DNA from: Spirochaetaceae bacterium
GTDB taxonomy: Bacteria; Spirochaetota; Spirochaetia; DSM-27196; SKKC01
Length of the DNA stretch: 55,742 nucleotides
Direction of reading: 5' to 3'
NCBI GenBank assembly: GCA_007128315.1
Contig: SKXQ01000012.1
Location: 1-55,742, forward strand
The notes beneath the pieces were generated by a model that worked only from the letters and a program-made list of their open reading frames with translations, had not been told where the DNA came from and made no database searches. The position numbers and the translations under genes were made by a program. Positions 55,546 through 55,742 of this stretch are shown here, piece after piece; position 1 is the stretch's first letter, and the number at the start of each line of letters is the position of its first letter.

Positions 55546-55742
55546 AACCCGAAGTATACCGTGACAATCCCGGGTTATGCAGCGTGCGATGTGACAGCTG
55601 GCAGTGCGACCTCCTTCTCCTGAACACGTAATTACTGTCCGCGACTGTGGTGATGGATTAAGCCTAAGCGGCTGCATACCATGGAGTTAGCCTGAGGTTT
55701 CTACGATTCTCCCGTTCCGGGGTCCACAGAAGCTGCAGCCAG
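55546..55742. other. 197-bp region at the right edge, no gene supported
   Basis: Three minus-strand frames entering from the right edge end in stops within about 80 bp. None has a recognisable protein. It probably contains the end of the next minus-strand gene plus the promoter of the KaiC-like gene. Confidence 0.35.

Noticed and set aside
55664-55742. Possible C-terminal ends of a minus-strand gene at the right edge
   Set aside because: Three frames each give a short plausible tail (one with CSFCG), and nothing allows a choice between them.

Overview
The window is the replication-origin neighbourhood of a bacterial chromosome that is moderately GC-rich by eye. It most likely comes from a free-living spirochaete of the Spirochaetaceae. 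This rests on the gene set and protein style: periplasmic binding proteins whose signal peptides end in AAGR-E, loose lipoprotein signals, a B12-dependent ribonucleotide reductase, and a Listeria-Bacteroides-repeat protein with the GPAGGTIFF motif at the left edge. The phylum is an inference; no rRNA or other decisive marker is present.

Left arm (1-11592). Apart from adenosine deaminase, everything is on the minus strand: an edge-truncated repeat protein, an Old Yellow Enzyme, deoC, a LysM membrane protein, parB-parA, an EamA permease, then gyrA and gyrB. A perfect 16-bp parS palindrome lies between adenosine deaminase and gyrA, directly next to a two-way terminator. gyrB and dnaA diverge from a 125-bp region holding two good promoters.

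Origin block (11718-19500), plus strand: dnaA, dnaN, recF, a DUF721/DciA gene, rpmH, rnpA, yidC and jag. The best oriC candidate is not beside dnaA. It is the 371-bp gap after jag, with five DnaA-box-like sequences in one orientation and an AT-rich stretch.

Right arm (19501-55742). First comes a one-carbon/methyl-cycle cluster (gcvT, gcvH, ahcY, metK), then fxsA, a lipoprotein and zwf, a predicted outer-membrane barrel with a frameshifted partner, and a STAS gene overlapping a Na+/Ca2+ exchanger gene. Next are a second STAS gene, a CDF metal exporter, a ferric-iron ABC operon, an acetoacetate-decarboxylase-like gene with yqgE, a KamA-type radical SAM gene and a GH26-like hydrolase. A split class II ribonucleotide reductase follows behind a NrdR-box-like site. 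The rest is an alpha/beta hydrolase with an AraC regulator, a Gfo/Idh/MocA oxidoreductase, an amino-acid ABC operon, a FkbM methyltransferase, a second lipoprotein hydrolase, an S9 peptidase with a glutamine amidotransferase, gdhA, and a large PEP-synthase-like protein with a KaiC-like front half.

Points most worth following are the jag-linked origin with its nearby parS, signs of leaderless transcription at several genes (including a divergent pair only 20 bp apart), the KaiC-like/PEP-synthase-like fusion, the split RNR with its regulatory site, and two damaged genes. I found no CRISPR array, prophage, insertion sequence, tRNA or rRNA. The core of the window is housekeeping, and I see no convincing new multi-gene defence or biosynthetic system.
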